A stretch of 63,773 bases of DNA from Dehalococcoidales bacterium (GCA_016932435.1 JAFGCW010000004.1:1-63773); one strand, 5' to 3'; counted from the stretch's first letter, positions 8,366 through 17,335 are shown. Made by a program: numbers and translations. Notes: generated by a model not told the origin, from the letters alone.

Positions 8366-9127
8366 ATGGATTACGGGTTAGAGGACAAGGTAGCGGTAGT
8401 CACCGGAGCCGGCAGCCAGATTGGATTCGGCAAAGCAATTGCGGTGACACTGGCAAAAGAAGGCTGCAGTGTGGTCGCCTGCGACATCGACCTGGAAGGA
8501 GCGGAGCAGACGGCTGCTGAGATAGAAGCATCCGGCGGAAAAGCGATGGCTGCAAAGACCGATGTTACAAACGGTGACGAGGTAAACGACCTGGTAAAAG
8601 CCACTATCGAGAAATACGGGAAGATAGATATCATGGTTGCCAATGCCGGGCACGCGTTCGCCAGCGGGCCGTTCGCTGACCAGAAAGAGGAAGACTGGGA
8701 CAAGGACATCGCTTTAAATTTGAAAGGCGTCATGCTCTGTGCCAGGGCTGCTTTGCCGAATATGCTCGAAAGAAAATACGGTAAGATAATCGCCACATCT
8801 TCCGGCGCAGCAAAACGTGGTGGCCCCGGAGTGGAGGCCTATGGCGCTTCCAAGGCAGGAGTCGGAGGGTTTTGTAAGAGCCTTGCTCTGTCCGTAGCCG
8901 CCCAGGGAGTAAACGTCAACTGCATATCGCCGGCTATCGCGGTAACAAATTTCATCGGAGGAAAGATGAATCCCGGAGTAGAAATGATGATTAACGAAAT
9001 ACCCCAGAACAGAGCAACCGTTCCCCAGGACGTCGCCAACCTGGTAGCCTTCCTGGCATCCGATGTTTCGTCTCATATTACCGCCCAGATGATAAGTGTC
9101 GACGGCGGCTCGACAACAACGCAATAA
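8366..9127 (+). CDS. Short-chain dehydrogenase/reductase (SDR), copy 2 of a tandem pair
   Basis: A 253-residue SDR closely similar to the preceding one through the first 95 residues. TGAGSQIGFG is at 13-22, NAG at 93-95, and the catalytic Y159-x3-K163 (YGASK). TTAAGGAGG precedes the ATG. The C-terminal substrate-binding region differs clearly from copy 1 (PAIAVTNFIGG against PGMGDTNFQVL), so the two probably act on different substrates or successive steps. Co-transcribed with copy 1. Confidence 0.9.
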   Translation: MDYGLEDKVAVVTGAGSQIGFGKAIAVTLAKEGCSVVACDIDLEGAEQTAAEIEASGGKAMAAKTDVTNGDEVNDLVKATIEKYGKIDIMVANAGHAFASGPFADQKEEDWDKDIALNLKGVMLCARAALPNMLERKYGKIIATSSGAAKRGGPGVEAYGASKAGVGGFCKSLALSVAAQGVNVNCISPAIAVTNFIGGKMNPGVEMMINEIPQNRATVPQDVANLVAFLASDVSSHITAQMISVDGGSTTTQ

Positions 9128-9154
9128 TTAAATAGAGAGGTATACTATGGTTTC

Positions 9155-9244
9155 CTTGTCATTGCGAGTCTCGACGAAGTCGATGACGTAGCAATCTATA
9201 CTAATTTTAAAGATTGCCAGGAGCTTCGCCCTCGCAATGACAAG
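9155..9244. repeat. Palindromic interspersed repeat (MITE/REP-like)
   Basis: A 90-base element ends in perfect 14-base inverted repeats, CTTGTCATTGCGAG at 9155-9168 and its complement at 9231-9244. An inner pair GCAATCT (9191-9197) / AGATTGC (9211-9217) is also present. It codes for nothing and lies between SDR copy 2 and the SnoaL-like gene. The TTGTCATTGCGAG end is typical of short palindromic repeats scattered in many bacterial genomes. A related degenerate copy lies near 12824. Confidence 0.8.
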
Positions 9245-9334
9245 CAGAAAAGATTACTAAATAGTAATCCAAGATAAACCGAATCTAATACTATCCTATC
9301 GAATACCGGCACATAACGCCGACAGGAGGGAAAA

Positions 9335-9799
9335 ATGACATTGGACGAAATGGAAAAACGCCTTACCTACCTGGAGGACCTCCAGGCAATAAGAGATATG
9401 CACCACGAGTACCTTTTCCGGCTCAATAACAAGCAGTGGGATGATATCATAGATTCTTTTACCGAAGACGGTTCGGCTAATATCGGTCACCACGGGCTTA
9501 GAGAAGGTAAAGCAGAAGTAGCCAGGCTGTTCAAGGAACGTATCTCCCAGATGAACGTCGGAGGAGAAATACGGGATGCCCACAATGCCATTGACCCGGT
9601 GATAGAGCTGAACGGGAACAAGGCAAAAGGTCACTGGCTGATGTACATATTCCTTACTGAACCTGATACTGGCAATGTACGTTTCACCCAGGGTCGTCAC
9701 GACTGTGAATATGAGAAAATCGACGGCAAATGGTACTTCAAGTCGGTCAAATACACCCGTCCCTGGCCGCCGACCAAGGACACCATGCCAAAGGATTAG
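9335..9799 (+). CDS. SnoaL-like / NTF2-fold protein
   Basis: A 154-residue protein with the features of the SnoaL_4 / nuclear transport factor 2-like group. A helical N-terminus (LEDLQAIRDMHHEYLFRLNNKQWDDIIDSF) is followed by FTEDGSANIG, a hydrophobic cone of strands and the C-terminal DGKWYFKSVKYTRPW. Members are small cyclases, isomerases, dehydratases or non-catalytic binding proteins, often beside SDRs in degradation clusters, as here. GGAGGG precedes the ATG. The specific reaction is unknown. Confidence 0.8.
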   Translation: MTLDEMEKRLTYLEDLQAIRDMHHEYLFRLNNKQWDDIIDSFTEDGSANIGHHGLREGKAEVARLFKERISQMNVGGEIRDAHNAIDPVIELNGNKAKGHWLMYIFLTEPDTGNVRFTQGRHDCEYEKIDGKWYFKSVKYTRPWPPTKDTMPKD

Positions 9800-9887
9800 T
9801 AAGCAATTTTTTATACCCTTAACTATGAACTGAAGAGAATAAAGGGCATTTTAACGTCCAGGCAGATATCCCGATGTTGAGCGAAGT

Positions 9888-10574
9888 CTAGTCTATTAGT
9901 TCTACTGACTTAGCTATTTTTATCAATTGGTTTTCACTTATCCAAGTTGAGGAAGTACGTGTTGTTCCTAATTGAATACCTATGGTGTAATTATCGGAAA
10001 GATCAATGGCGAATTGTACAATCAATATAGAGTCATAATCCCATTCAGTCTCTATGTTTACTGAACCAGTTTCAGAACGTTCTATCCACATCTCTTGAGG
10101 CCAACTACCTTTAATTAAATAAGCTTCTCTCTCATTAATCGTAATTTCCTTTATTGCATCCTCAGGTACAATTAAACCCTGAGGAGCACTCCTGACATTA
10201 AGAGGCCATTCAGTAGGATACATGAGCATGAGAGAATTGGATAGTTCCTCATCGATATACATCAGAGTGATTAACGGATTAATTATTGAATAAGGTACTT
10301 CCTGCATAGAAATTCGAGAAAATTTCATACCTTTAAGTAAATATGTTGGAGCAGGCACGAAGCCTAAAGCTTCTTTTATACCTTCCATGGCATACGATGG
10401 TAATGCGGGAACGTTTTATGTTACTTGAGAGTCTTCGGTATTATTACCCAATTCCTTGTTTGTATCAGAGTTACATGCCAATGTAAAAATATTAGATAAG
10501 GTAAAGATAAATAATGCATAGTAAATAATAGTGCTATGTCTTTTTTTTATCACTTTACTGCTGTTTTTATGCAT
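9888..10574 (-). pseudogene. DUF4367-like lipoprotein interrupted by an in-frame TAA
   Basis: An ATG at 10574 opens a lipoprotein-like leader (KK-RH then a hydrophobic stretch ending FTLAC at C34). After 52 codons an ochre TAA lies at 10416-10418. The same frame continues without another stop through a 166-residue segment beginning at ATG 10388, with ALGFVPAPTYLLKGMKF resembling the DUF4367 N-terminus. The two halves together make a normal exported lipoprotein, so the gene looks recently inactivated. TAA cannot be selenocysteine. Sequencing error or a separate 166-residue cytoplasmic product are alternatives; the latter would lack the export signal. A relative with intact leader is at 17336-18631. 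Confidence 0.6.
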
Positions 10575-10716
10575 TTGATTATATCGGATCTGCCAGGAAA
10601 TCCTTAAGCTATTCCTCTATAATACAAAGAAATGGAAATAATAGATAGTTAAAATCTATCTGCTTATCGATATAATCACCTATTAAAAGTTTATCTCTAT
10701 CACTGGAAATTGATGG

Positions 10717-10869
10717 TTAATTAACTTCTTCCAAGTGGACATGTTCGCCGACCATCGGATTACCACATACCGGACAACTGGCAACCAGGGGTTCTTTACA
10801 TTTTGGACAGACTCCCGGTTCTTTTTGTTCGTACAGGCATTTCTGGCAGACATATTTGGTGTTTTCCAT
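10717..10869 (-). CDS. 50-residue triple-CxxC zinc-ribbon protein
   Basis: A perfect GGAGGTGAC lies just before ATG 10869. The 50-residue product begins MENTKYVCQKC and carries CxxC pairs at 8/11, 21/24 and 32/35, ending in a short acidic tail. This is a rubrerythrin/rubredoxin-like or zinc-ribbon cysteine arrangement and probably binds zinc. It lies about 100 bases downstream of the thioredoxin gene on the same strand and may be co-transcribed with it. A longer overlapping frame on the same strand lacks this logic and is rejected. Confidence 0.75.
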   Translation of the reverse strand: MENTKYVCQKCLYEQKEPGVCPKCKEPLVASCPVCGNPMVGEHVHLEEVN

Positions 10870-10969
10870 ATGTCACCTCCATTTTCACAAACAGAATCAT
10901 CTCTTCGTATCACCCGTTCAGTGAAGATGCGGTCATTCGTGCCTATTACATTTTTTCTTCTATATTGTT

Positions 10970-11293
10970 CTAAAGTAGGCCATCTACTACCCTGCGGATA
11001 TTTTGCTCCGGGGTCGCACCGAGTATCGAGTCCACCTGTTGACCTTTGGTAAAGAATATCTGCATCGGTATACTCATTATCTGATATTTAGTTGCTGTAT
11101 TCGGGTTTTCATCAACATTAAGCTTGCAGAATTTAAACTTTCCATCGTACTCTTCAGAAAGTTTATCGTATATAGGAGCAACCATTTTACATGGTCCGCA
11201 CCAGGGTGCCCAGAAGTCTACCTCCGTAGGTATATCGGACCTGAGAACCTCATCTTCAAAATTCTGATCCGAGATTTCTACAACTTTACTCAT
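10970..11293 (-). CDS. trxA: Thioredoxin
   Basis: A 107-residue thioredoxin with the active-site WCGPC (in VDFWAPWCGPCKMVAP) and the cis-proline loop SIPMQIFF. The ATG at 11293 is chosen because AAAGGAGATT lies directly upstream and the product then has standard length; the frame remains open for 36 more codons upstream without family similarity. Thioredoxin passes electrons from a thioredoxin reductase to cytoplasmic disulfides; a TrxB-like gene lies at 37629-38555. Thiol electrons may also serve the UGA-containing reductase-like proteins, which is an inference. Confidence 0.92.
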   Translation of the reverse strand: MSKVVEISDQNFEDEVLRSDIPTEVDFWAPWCGPCKMVAPIYDKLSEEYDGKFKFCKLNVDENPNTATKYQIMSIPMQIFFTKGQQVDSILGATPEQNIRRVVDGLL

Positions 11294-11622
11294 ATAATCT
11301 CCTTTCATTTCGCCCGTTACATCATCACAACCTGTCATCTTTACGATTACATCATCCGGTCTTTCTTTCCATTCTTGCAATGTTGTATGAATTACAGACA
11401 TCAAAACAAATAATTTCTGTTATTGCATCCAGCGTATGTATATCGATAAAAAATCTACATAGGCTGTATTAATTCCGGTCTATTTACGCCGAAGAAAGTT
11501 TAATCGATATAATATTGCCTTTATTAATATTATAGAGATGGAAATACCAGCAAGACTCGATTGACTATATCAGTATCGTATCCACCGGGCTCTCATATAG
11601 ACACAGGTAAAACTGGAATTAT
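11294..11622. other. Intergenic region, no gene supported
   Basis: About 330 AT-rich bases between thioredoxin and the HNH-like gene. The thioredoxin frame extends upstream to 11404 but without family similarity. I see no other structure. Confidence 0.4.
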
Positions 11623-11916
11623 CTATTTTTCACAGGTTTCCTTTTTTTCTGCTGAAACCAGATTGAAGTTATCTGATACTTCTAATGGTAAAATGCTTTT
11701 TGAGTTGCAGTGAGTATTACACAATGGATAGATATACCATTTGTCATCAGGATCGTCGACTTTCTGTACGTGAGCGCCAACCAGATCTATCTTCATACAT
11801 CCCTTGGCCGGACAAAATTCGGGCTTCCTCTGACCACTGAAATTTTCCCAATGGTTCAGCCACGAGCCGCAAGTCCCTGTTGCTTGAGAAATTCCGTTGA
11901 TATTCTTTAGTTTCAT
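11623..11916 (-). CDS. HNH/treble-clef-like small protein
   Basis: A 97-residue protein; GGAGGTGT precedes ATG 11916, which is preferred to a start 27 bases upstream. It contains CGSWLNHWENFSG, FCPAKGC, VGAHVQK, and WYIYPLCNTHCNSK, the layout of a compact Cys/His zinc fold like HNH-type treble clefs. The family is known to me only as small hypothetical proteins; nuclease activity is not established. It sits behind a near-perfect sigma-70 promoter and a CsoR-like palindrome, so metal- or thiol-responsive control is possible. Confidence 0.65.
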   Translation of the reverse strand: MKLKNINGISQATGTCGSWLNHWENFSGQRKPEFCPAKGCMKIDLVGAHVQKVDDPDDKWYIYPLCNTHCNSKSILPLEVSDNFNLVSAEKKETCEK

Positions 11917-11948
11917 CAGTGACACCTCCAGTGATTTACCCACTAGAA

Positions 11949-11976
11949 ATTATACTCCTACCAGCAATAATGTCAA
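11949..11976 (-). promoter_or_regulatory. Consensus sigma-70 promoter for the HNH-like gene
   Basis: Read leftward: TTGACA (11976-11971), 16-base spacer, TATAAT (11954-11949), 33 bases before the start codon. Both hexamers are perfect, the strongest promoter seen in the window. Confidence 0.75.
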
Positions 11977-11978
11977 CC

Positions 11979-11995
11979 ATACCCCCGTAGGGTAT
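11979..11995. promoter_or_regulatory. CsoR-like operator palindrome
   Basis: ATACCCCCGTAGGGTAT is an interrupted palindrome abutting the -35 box of the HNH-like gene. AT-flanked C/G runs of this type are typical of sites for CsoR/RcnR/FrmR (DUF156) metal or sulfur sensors. No such regulator is encoded in the window. Confidence 0.45.
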
Positions 11996-12045
11996 ATATC
12001 CACATCGGTACGTTGAGAGTAATTAAATTAATGGAAGTGTTGAGT

Positions 12046-12687
12046 TTACATGATCTGATCACTGATAAAGCCGAAATCCGACTCCAGAATATAAGCATGA
12101 TTTCTTATTTGAGTTCGTTCTTTCGGTTCTTTTAATTGACTCCAGACTTGCTGGTATTTGTCCAGTAGTGCTCTATCGCGGCTTAAATCAAGACAGTATA
12201 TATCTATAGCATCGAGAAGGTCTTTATAGAACAAAATTACACAAAAATTCAGCCTTAATTCATCATCCGATTGCGTGACTGACAGGTGCTTCTGTTGCTC
12301 TTGAGCATTGGAGTACTCGAACCTCAGCATACCGCCATTGCCCGTATTGAAACTCCCGGGGTAAGTTCTATGAATCAGACCATTTCCCAGCATATAGTAA
12401 ATGAATCCTCCTGCCATGGCATATCTCTCATCGACCTTACCGAGATACGTTCTGATAAATGTAACTGCCCACTTTGCCTGGTTCGCTCTTGAAGAGTCTC
12501 CGGAAAGTAAACTCCCCAGTAAATCGATATGATTAAACAGTAATATAAGTATCGCATCCCACGCGTATTCATCCGAGCCTAAACCAGCTATAAACCTGGA
12601 TATAGTTCTTTCGAACGGCTCTTTGATATCTATCCCCGGGTCAGGACTTAACGTATCTGCATCGACGTGATTTTCATTACCAGCCAT
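12046..12687 (-). CDS. Hypothetical cytoplasmic protein
   Basis: A 213-residue acidic, mainly helical protein. The start at ATG 12687 is chosen because GTGGAGGAT lies five bases upstream; the upstream GTG would overlap that site. There is no signal peptide and no membrane segment. Repeated aromatic helices (DEYAWDAILILLFNHIDLLGSLL; YAMAGGFIYYMLGNGLIHRTYPG) suggest an all-alpha fold. I do not recognise a family. It is a single gene, divergent from iorA. Confidence 0.6.
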   Translation of the reverse strand: MAGNENHVDADTLSPDPGIDIKEPFERTISRFIAGLGSDEYAWDAILILLFNHIDLLGSLLSGDSSRANQAKWAVTFIRTYLGKVDERYAMAGGFIYYMLGNGLIHRTYPGSFNTGNGGMLRFEYSNAQEQQKHLSVTQSDDELRLNFCVILFYKDLLDAIDIYCLDLSRDRALLDKYQQVWSQLKEPKERTQIRNHAYILESDFGFISDQIM

Positions 12688-13050
12688 ATTATCCTCCACG
12701 TTCGATGTTAATTATAAATGACTGATTACATTATGGGTAGTCCGAAGATGGTAGCAAATTTATTCATGTGTTCGCGGGAAGATTTGATATTTCCCACTGC
12801 CATTTCAATGTTCACTTATCAACGGAGAATCTCGCAATGACATTGTGGGGAGATTTCCACGGACTTTGTCCTCGTATGACACTGCTGTGTACTTGTCCGC
12901 TCTATTCAAATAATGGTATCCTAACTCTTGGCAGGAGATATCGTTTTTACGTGTCTTTTCGCCTTTTTTATAGTGTGAGTTAATGCCCCTGTAAAGTATG
13001 AAATATATCCATCTGCCGAATGGCGGATGATATACAAAAGGAGGTAAGCA
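12688..13050. other. Divergent intergenic region with a degenerate repeat
   Basis: About 360 bases between the hypothetical gene and iorA. It contains the repeat copy at 12824-12881 and otherwise presumably the promoters. No coding frame is convincing. Confidence 0.4.
12824..12881. repeat. Degenerate copy of the CATTGCGAG palindromic repeat
   Basis: AATCTCGCAATGACATTGTG followed by GGGAGATTTCCACGG and CCTCGTATGACA shares its ends and centre with the 9155-9244 element but is shorter and imperfect. It lies in the leader of iorA. Confidence 0.5.
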
Positions 13051-14949
13051 TTGAGTGATCTGACCTTCGCTTCCGATGCCCCCGGTAACAAGATGTTCAT
13101 GCTTGGAAACGAGGCGATAGCCAGAGGGGCGATCGAAGCCGGCGTCCAGTTTACCGCCGCCTATCCCGGAACACCATCCAGCGAGGTAACCGAGACCCTG
13201 GCAGAACTGGCCAAAGAAGTGGGTATGTACGTAGAGTGGTCAGTTAATGAAAAGGTCGCCTTCGAAGGCGCTCTGGCCGGCTCGATCTGCGGTCTACGTT
13301 CTCTGGCCTGCATGAAGCACGTCGGAGTCAATGTCGCCCACGATCCGATAATGACCGCCAGTTATATCGGCGCTAAGGGAGGTTTCGTTCTCCTTTCCGC
13401 CGAAGATCCGTGGATGTGGAGTTCACAGAACGAACAGGACAACCGATACATCGCCGAACAGGCGCACATTCCTGTCCTGGAACCATCATCTATCCAGGAA
13501 GCCAAGGACATGATGGCCGACGCGTTCCGCCTTTCCGAAGAATTCAAGCACCTGTTTATACTACGAACAGTCACCAGGATTAATCACGGTCGGAGTGACG
13601 TCACCCTTGGAGAGATTAACAAAGAAAGAAGAAAAGGTAAGTTCGAGAAAAACCGGCAGTGGTTAAACTACACTCCCGCTGAAGCAAGACTGAACAAGCC
13701 GAAAATGCTGGAAAGACTCGAAAAGATAAAAGAAGCCGCGAATAAGATGCCTTATAACAGGCTGGAAGCGGTTAAAGGCGCCAAACTCGGTATCATCGCC
13801 TGCGGCCTGTCCTACAGCTATACGAAGGAAGCGCTCAACTGGATGGGTATTGCCGATAAGGTATCAGTGCTCAAGATCGGTACACCTTATCCCCTGCCTG
13901 AAAAACTGGTCAGGGACATGCTGAACTCTCATGACGAAGTCCTTGTAGCCGAAGAACTCGAACCATTTGTCGAAACCCACGTAAAGGCGATTGCCGGTGA
14001 AGACAACATCAGGGTCAGGATACACGGCAAGGATGTCCTGCCAAGTATTGGCGAGTTATCTACCAGGAAGATAAGCGAAGCGATCGCTGAAATAACCGGT
14101 GAAAAACTCCCGGCTGATTTCAAGAAGATAGACGACCTGAGCCAGAATACGGCTCCGCTGCTGCCGTGGCGGCCGCCTGCTTTGTGTTCCGGCTGTCCGC
14201 ACCGGGCGTCCCATTACGCGATAAACGTCGCGGCGAAAAAGGTAGCCAGGGATTACGGTAAGGACGTCCTGCCTATCTATCCCGGAGATATCGGCTGCTA
14301 CAATTTGGCATACAATCCGCCGCAGGAAGCGGTCGATACCACCATCTGTATGGGGGCCAGTTTCGGCATCGCCAACGGACTGGCACACATCGTGGACGTT
14401 CCTATCGTAGCCCACATGGGAGACTCGACCTTCTTCCACAGCGGTATTGCTCCGATGGTGAACGCGGTATACAACCAGGCCAATATCACAATGGTCATAA
14501 TGGATAACTCCGCCACAGCAATGACCGGCTTCCAGCCCCATCCTGGGACCGGACAGACCGCTACCGGCGACGAAGCCCCTGTCGTCAAGATAGAGGATGT
14601 CGCCAGAGCGTGCGGAGTCAAGTTCGTCGAGATAGTAGATCCCTTCGATATGAAGAACGCCGCCGATGTCTTTGAAAAAGCTATCAGGTTCGATGGTCCT
14701 TCGGTGGTCGTTTCGAGAAGACTCTGCGCGATGATAGAGCAGAGACAGAAACGCGCCCGTGGCGAAAAGACAGTACCTTACACCGTAAATCCGGAAAAGT
14801 GCAATGACAAGTGCAATGTCTGTATAGAACTTCTCGGCTGCCCGGCGTTGATCAAAGAAGGCACGAAAACGGTAGTGGACATCACATTATGCAACGGCTG
14901 CGGAGTCTGCGCCCAGATATGCCCATACAAGGCAATAACACAGGAGTAA
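13051..14949 (+). CDS. iorA: Indolepyruvate ferredoxin oxidoreductase, alpha subunit
   Basis: A 632-residue protein with the full IorA layout. A pyruvate-ferredoxin-oxidoreductase-type N-terminus carries YPGTPSSEVTE (38-48). The TPP-binding half carries CSGCPHRASHY (about 379-389), GDIGCY (about 411) and GDSTFFHSG with NSATAMTGFQPHPG (about 457-500). A C-terminal eight-cysteine ferredoxin domain (about 584-630) ends CNGCGVCAQICPYKA. It decarboxylates aryl-2-oxoacids from Trp, Phe and Tyr to arylacetyl-CoA and reduces ferredoxin. The start is TTG with AAAAGGAGGT upstream. iorB follows after five bases. Oxygen-sensitive enzyme, consistent with an anaerobe. Confidence 0.95.
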   Translation: MSDLTFASDAPGNKMFMLGNEAIARGAIEAGVQFTAAYPGTPSSEVTETLAELAKEVGMYVEWSVNEKVAFEGALAGSICGLRSLACMKHVGVNVAHDPIMTASYIGAKGGFVLLSAEDPWMWSSQNEQDNRYIAEQAHIPVLEPSSIQEAKDMMADAFRLSEEFKHLFILRTVTRINHGRSDVTLGEINKERRKGKFEKNRQWLNYTPAEARLNKPKMLERLEKIKEAANKMPYNRLEAVKGAKLGIIACGLSYSYTKEALNWMGIADKVSVLKIGTPYPLPEKLVRDMLNSHDEVLVAEELEPFVETHVKAIAGEDNIRVRIHGKDVLPSIGELSTRKISEAIAEITGEKLPADFKKIDDLSQNTAPLLPWRPPALCSGCPHRASHYAINVAAKKVARDYGKDVLPIYPGDIGCYNLAYNPPQEAVDTTICMGASFGIANGLAHIVDVPIVAHMGDSTFFHSGIAPMVNAVYNQANITMVIMDNSATAMTGFQPHPGTGQTATGDEAPVVKIEDVARACGVKFVEIVDPFDMKNAADVFEKAIRFDGPSVVVSRRLCAMIEQRQKRARGEKTVPYTVNPEKCNDKCNVCIELLGCPALIKEGTKTVVDITLCNGCGVCAQICPYKAITQE

Positions 14950-14954
14950 CGAGA

Positions 14955-15560
14955 ATGACGAATGAATTTAACATCGTAATTGCCGGAGTTGGCGGACAGG
15001 GCGTAATCCTGATGTCGGAACTGCTGGGAAACGCTGCCGTCGCTGACGGCTTGAATGTAAGGGGTTCTGAAGTACTCGGCATGGCGGTCAGGGGCGGTTC
15101 GGTCTCCAGCACTATCAGGCTTGGAGATGAAGCTCTGGCGCCGCTGGCACCGGCAGGAAAAGCCGATGTGCTGGTAGGCATGGAACCGGCCGAAACGCTG
15201 AGGAATATTAACAATATCTCCGAAAAAACCCTGGTAATAATGAACATGGAAAAGGTCGTGCCTTTCACCGTATCATCGCTTGGGTCCACCTATCCGGAAC
15301 TCGATATCATCATCGAGAATATTCAAAAAGCTTCGGACAAGATAATCCGGATGAACGCGACTAAAATTGCCGCTGAAGCCGGAAGCACTCAGTCGGCAAA
15401 CGTTGTAATGCTGGGAGCCCTGTTCGGCCAGGGACAGTTACCGATAAAGATTGATACGGTCAAGAATGAGATAAATGCGCGCTTTAACGAAAGAGTCGCC
15501 CCGATAAATATCAAGGCGTTCGACCTTGGTTACGCAGAGGTACAGAAAGCGCTGGCATAA
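14955..15560 (+). CDS. iorB: Indolepyruvate ferredoxin oxidoreductase, beta subunit
   Basis: A 201-residue gamma-type domain of 2-oxoacid oxidoreductases, beginning MTNEFNIVIAGVGGQGVI with the GVGGQG loop and SEVLGMAVRGGSVSS typical of IorB. ATG 14955 is five bases after the iorA stop and GAG-rich sequence precedes it; a longer upstream frame would run inside iorA and is rejected. It completes the IorAB complex. The acyl-CoA ligase gene about 195 bases downstream may act on the same acids. Confidence 0.93.
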   Translation: MTNEFNIVIAGVGGQGVILMSELLGNAAVADGLNVRGSEVLGMAVRGGSVSSTIRLGDEALAPLAPAGKADVLVGMEPAETLRNINNISEKTLVIMNMEKVVPFTVSSLGSTYPELDIIIENIQKASDKIIRMNATKIAAEAGSTQSANVVMLGALFGQGQLPIKIDTVKNEINARFNERVAPINIKAFDLGYAEVQKALA

Positions 15561-15634
15561 ACCTTCGATATCGCCATCGCTTTATTTTATAGCAATATAG
15601 ATGTATAAGATTGATAAGCTGATATTTCAGAAAA

Positions 15635-15674
15635 AAATCCCCCTTTGGTAAAGGGGGATTAAGGGGGATTTTTC
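15635..15674. repeat. AATCCCCCTT-type interspersed palindrome, copy 1
   Basis: AATCCCCCTTTGGTAAAGG is followed by GGGATTAAGGGGGATTTTT. The first half forms a hairpin and the AAGGGGGATT unit is repeated. Related copies are at 35641 and 38597. It lies between iorB and the acyl-CoA ligase gene and could also slow transcription. Confidence 0.7.
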
Positions 15675-15755
15675 GAATACACACGTTGATAGATTCTTCC
15701 CGAAGTCAGTCTAATACCAAGGTCAAGTCAAGAAACACGAAGAGGAATACAACCA

Positions 15756-17324
15756 ATGAAAGTAACGGATATGCTGGCCGAGAATGCCGTGAAATACCCG
15801 GACGAAACGGCGTTGATAGAACTCAGACCGGACAGCAATATACGAAAAGAGATAACCTGGAAAGAGTTCGATGAAGCAGCGAACCGGGTAGCCAACGCGC
15901 TCATATCCAGGGAGATAAAGAAAGACGATAAGGTTCTCCTCTGGATGATGAACTGTGTCGAGTGGTTGGAGATCTACTTCGGTATACTCAGGACAGGCGC
16001 CTGGGCGGTGCCCCTGAACTTCCGTTTTACCAGCGCCGACCTTGAATACTGCGCCGATATCGCTGAAGCGAAGATAATGTTCCTCGGCAAGGAATTCATC
16101 GAGAGAGTAGAATCTGTCAAATCGAAGTTGACCACCATCTCCGCATTTATCTGTGTGGGCAATAAAACACCCGAAGGAATGATAAGCCTGGATGAATTTT
16201 TGATAGACGCGTCCTCCGAAAAGTCGGATATCGTTATGGCAGATGACGATCCCTGCGGTCTGTATTTTACCTCCGGAACCACCGGTTCACCGAAACCGAT
16301 ACTTCTGACACATAACAACCTTTCTTCAGCCGCCGAAGCGGAGAATATCCATCACCAGTTGAAGCACGAGGATAATTTCGTCCTGATACCACCGCTGTAC
16401 CATACCGGAGCCAAGATACACTGGTTCGGCAGCCTTGTGGTTGGCGGGAAAGCTACCCTGCTGCCTGAGATGAGCAACAAGAACCTGCTTGAGACAGTGC
16501 ACCGGGAGAGGGGAACAGTAGTCTTCCTGCTCGTCCCATGGGCGCAGGACGTGCTCGGAGCCCTCGACAGGGGTGAGTTAAAGAAAGAGGATTACGATCT
16601 CAGTTGCTGGCGGATGCTGCATATGGGCGCCCAGCCGATACCACCCACCGTCGTCAGGCACTGGAAAGAGTATTTTCCAGACATGGAGTACGACACCACC
16701 TACGGACTCAGCGAGTCGACCGGACCCGGCTGCGTTCACCTTGGCATGGAGAACGAACACAAGGTAGGAGCAATAGGCAGGGCTGGTCACGGCTGGGAGA
16801 TCCGGATCATCGGCGAAGACGGTAATGATGTACCTCAGGGCGAGGTGGGCGAGTTGATCGCCAGGGGCGGCGGCGTGATGAAGGAGTATTATAAAAATCC
16901 CGAACAGACCGCCGAGACGCTCATCGACGGCTGGCTCCACACCGGCGATATGGCCAGGATCGATGAAGAAGGCTTCATCTACCTGGTGGACAGGAAAAAG
17001 GATATAGTGATAACCGGGGGAGAGAATATTTTCCCAGTCGAGGTAGAGAACGTAATCCTTAGAATTTCTAAAGTGTATGACTGCGCCGTTATCGGCATTC
17101 CCGATGAACGGCTGGGAGAGCTGGTTACCGCTATAATCGATCCCCATCCGGGCGAGATAATAACCGAAGAAGAGATAATACAGTTCTGCACGGAGAACCT
17201 GCCGCGTTACAAACGACCCCGCAAAATAATTTTCGACAAGGTTCCCCGCAATCCCACCGGCAAGATAGAAAAGCCCAAGATAAGAGAAAAACACGCCGGC
17301 TACAAAGAGAGTTTCAGGTTATAG
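15756..17324 (+). CDS. AMP-forming acyl-CoA synthetase
   Basis: A 522-residue member of the ANL adenylate-forming family. The AMP loop YFTSGTTGSPKP lies at about 169-180, the A5 motif as TTYGLSESTG, A7 as WLHTGDMARIDEEG, A8 as DRKKDIVITGGENIFP, and the catalytic lysine in NPTGKIEKP (about 504). It activates a carboxylic acid with ATP and CoA. GAGGAA lies upstream of the ATG. Position after iorAB suggests an aryl or branched organic acid, but chain specificity cannot be read from sequence. Confidence 0.9.
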   Translation: MKVTDMLAENAVKYPDETALIELRPDSNIRKEITWKEFDEAANRVANALISREIKKDDKVLLWMMNCVEWLEIYFGILRTGAWAVPLNFRFTSADLEYCADIAEAKIMFLGKEFIERVESVKSKLTTISAFICVGNKTPEGMISLDEFLIDASSEKSDIVMADDDPCGLYFTSGTTGSPKPILLTHNNLSSAAEAENIHHQLKHEDNFVLIPPLYHTGAKIHWFGSLVVGGKATLLPEMSNKNLLETVHRERGTVVFLLVPWAQDVLGALDRGELKKEDYDLSCWRMLHMGAQPIPPTVVRHWKEYFPDMEYDTTYGLSESTGPGCVHLGMENEHKVGAIGRAGHGWEIRIIGEDGNDVPQGEVGELIARGGGVMKEYYKNPEQTAETLIDGWLHTGDMARIDEEGFIYLVDRKKDIVITGGENIFPVEVENVILRISKVYDCAVIGIPDERLGELVTAIIDPHPGEIITEEEIIQFCTENLPRYKRPRKIIFDKVPRNPTGKIEKPKIREKHAGYKESFRL

Positions 17325-17335
17325 GGAAGAAGAAC

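Noticed and set aside
10683..10913. 76-codon leftward frame overlapping the triple-CxxC protein
   Set aside because: The shifted frame at 10717-10869 has a perfect ribosome site and zinc-ribbon motifs; this one has neither.
16578..17294. 238-codon leftward frame inside the acyl-CoA ligase gene
   Set aside because: Complement of the ligase; all ANL motifs are intact on the other strand.
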